Below are positions 4,317-5,530 of a stretch of DNA of 5,530 nt, piece by piece. The translations under genes were made by a program, and so were the position numbers. The notes under the pieces are model-generated. The model saw only the letters and a program-made list of their open reading frames with translations. It did no database searches and was not told the origin of the DNA. This DNA is from Chryseobacterium sp. (GTDB lineage: Bacteria; Bacteroidota; Bacteroidia; Flavobacteriales; Weeksellaceae): contig QFQW01000133.1 in NCBI GenBank assembly GCA_003248755.1, forward strand, positions 1 through 5,530, written 5' to 3'. The first letter of the stretch is position 1; every line of letters starts with the position of its first letter.

Positions 4317-5530
4317 ATGAACAAAATTACTACGCTAGTGTTATCCGTTTCGGCATTTGTTAGTCTTTCTGCGCAACAACAGATGTCTCTTCAGGATTGC
4401 GAACTGGCATTTCAAAAAAACAACTTCCAGCTTCTCGCCGCGCAATACAATATCAATATGGCTGATGCCGATATTATTCAGGCAAAAATTTGGGAACTTC
4501 CACAAGTAGAAGGTTATGTCAATGCAATTAATCCACAGGACAAAAGAGTTTTCGATGTAGGGCGAGCAAAAGGTATGGAAATCACACAATTGATTTATCT
4601 GGGCGGGAAAAAGAAAAACGAAATCCAATTTGCAAAATCCAACAAAGAACTTTCGCAATTGCAGTTTAACCAATTATTGGTTGACCTTCGTTCACAGCTT
4701 CGCGAGACTTATTACAATCTCATTTATGAGCAAAAAAAACAAATTAGCATCGATGCTCAGCTGAAATATATGAATGAACTTTTGGCAGCGTACAAAGTTC
4801 AGACAGACAAAGGAAATATTTCGCTTAAAGATTTTGTAAGGCTTCAAAGCATTGTGATTCAGCTGAATAATGATAAGATTGAAATCAATAACAATATTCT
4901 TGGATTCCAGCAAACGATGAAAGTTTTGACTGGAACTTCGGAAAAAACCATTGCTAATTTATCAAAGCCGGAAGAAAATGAAATTCTAGTCTCTCAGCCT
5001 TTCGGAGATTTGGAAATCCTTCAGGAAAAAGCCTTGCAGAATAATGCAGATTATCTCTATCAATTAAAACTGATTGATAACAGCAAGCTTTACGCACAAT
5101 GGCAAAAATCACTGAATACACCAGACCTTAATCTGGGAGCCGAATATGACCAGGCTTCCGGTACTTTCAATAATGAAGTTAATTTGAAAATCGGAATTCC
5201 AATTCCACTTTGGAAAGTGAATAAAGGAAATGTTGAAAAAGCCAAATATGCCATTCAGCAAAACGAGAAAAATTCAGAATATCAAAAACTGAATCTCCAG
5301 ACACAAGTAGAATCCGCTTATCAGACTTGGAAAAATCAGTACGACCAATATTTTGAATTGAAACAAACCGATTTGGAAAATCTGGAAACAGTTTATAACG
5401 GAATCCTCAAAAACTTCCGGAACGGCAATATAAGCTTGATAGAATTCACCGATTTTATGGAGAGTTACAGACAGACTGTTTTACAGATTTATGAGATGAA
5501 AAAGCAGATTATGATTTCTGCAGAAAAGCT
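4317..5530 (+). CDS. TolC/CzcC-like outer-membrane efflux protein (3' truncated)
   Basis: The open frame from the ATG at 4317 continues past the right edge, giving 404 codons with no stop; Bacteroidota homologues are usually only slightly longer. The product begins with a Sec signal peptide (MNKITTLVLSVSAFVSLSA, cleavage likely before Q20) and has no lipid cysteine after it. The rest fits an outer-membrane channel of the OEP family: long amphipathic helices (about 31-55, 105-165, 305-350 and the C-terminal part) and beta segments near EITQLIYLGGKKKNE and NLGAEYD. It also has the CzcC/CusC-like signatures GIPIPLWKVNKGNVEKAK (from G293) and FRNGNISLIEFTDFMESYRQ (around 367-386). Such channels pair with a periplasmic adaptor and an RND pump, whose genes probably follow. 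Substrate (metal ions, drugs) cannot be told from this component. The gene has its own candidate promoter and operator. Confidence 0.9.
   Translation, partial: MNKITTLVLSVSAFVSLSAQQQMSLQDCELAFQKNNFQLLAAQYNINMADADIIQAKIWELPQVEGYVNAINPQDKRVFDVGRAKGMEITQLIYLGGKKKNEIQFAKSNKELSQLQFNQLLVDLRSQLRETYYNLIYEQKKQISIDAQLKYMNELLAAYKVQTDKGNISLKDFVRLQSIVIQLNNDKIEINNNILGFQQTMKVLTGTSEKTIANLSKPEENEILVSQPFGDLEILQEKALQNNADYLYQLKLIDNSKLYAQWQKSLNTPDLNLGAEYDQASGTFNNEVNLKIGIPIPLWKVNKGNVEKAKYAIQQNEKNSEYQKLNLQTQVESAYQTWKNQYDQYFELKQTDLENLETVYNGILKNFRNGNISLIEFTDFMESYRQTVLQIYEMKKQIMISAEK

Noticed and set aside
4341..4913. Two leftward open frames (110 and 73 codons)
   Set aside because: Both are antisense to the TolC-like gene, whose rightward frame is open throughout and carries clear family motifs.
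1..5530. CRISPR arrays, tRNA or rRNA genes, insertion sequences, phage or defence genes
   Set aside because: No regularly spaced long repeats, no cloverleaf-like segments and no transposase, nuclease or toxin motifs were seen on either strand.

Overview
The window looks like a chromosomal piece of a low-GC Bacteroidota genome, most likely Flavobacteriia (Chryseobacterium or a close relative). The evidence is AT-rich DNA, A-rich leaders without Shine-Dalgarno sites, TAnnTTTG-like promoter elements, a lipoprotein with an acidic run just after the lipid cysteine (the Bacteroidota surface-export type), and protein families typical of that group. The genus is an inference from family resemblance; no search was run.

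Left part (1-1881): the 3' end of a ChaN-family lipoprotein gene runs rightwards and meets a leftward gene tail to tail, the two stop codons sharing the palindrome TTAA. The leftward gene encodes a predicted surface lipoprotein of the TM1410/MJ1477 (GH114-like) glycoside hydrolase group. Its barrel strands appear in rotated order compared with the usual family layout. Upstream of it on the same strand, 58 bp away, is an unusually AT-rich gene for a small exported protein of unknown function.

Right part (1882-5530): a divergent 111-bp intergenic region leads into an OmpR/PhoB-type response regulator, then, after a 68-bp AT-rich spacer, its sensor histidine kinase. A 213-bp intergenic region separates the kinase from a TolC/CzcC-like outer-membrane efflux gene that runs off the right end. 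This arrangement is common for envelope-stress or metal/drug efflux loci: the two-component pair probably controls the efflux operon, whose adaptor and RND pump genes would be expected just beyond the window.

The most informative non-coding signals lie in the 213-bp gap. First comes a 70-nt in-register interrupted palindrome (25 of 30 pairs) just after the kinase stop. Then come four 7-bp half-sites (nnTTAAG-like) repeated at exactly 11 bp, immediately upstream of a -7-like element. This is the classic geometry of an OmpR/PhoB-family operator and is the best candidate binding site for the adjacent regulator. The rest of the window is ordinary; I see no CRISPR array, tRNA, rRNA or insertion sequence.
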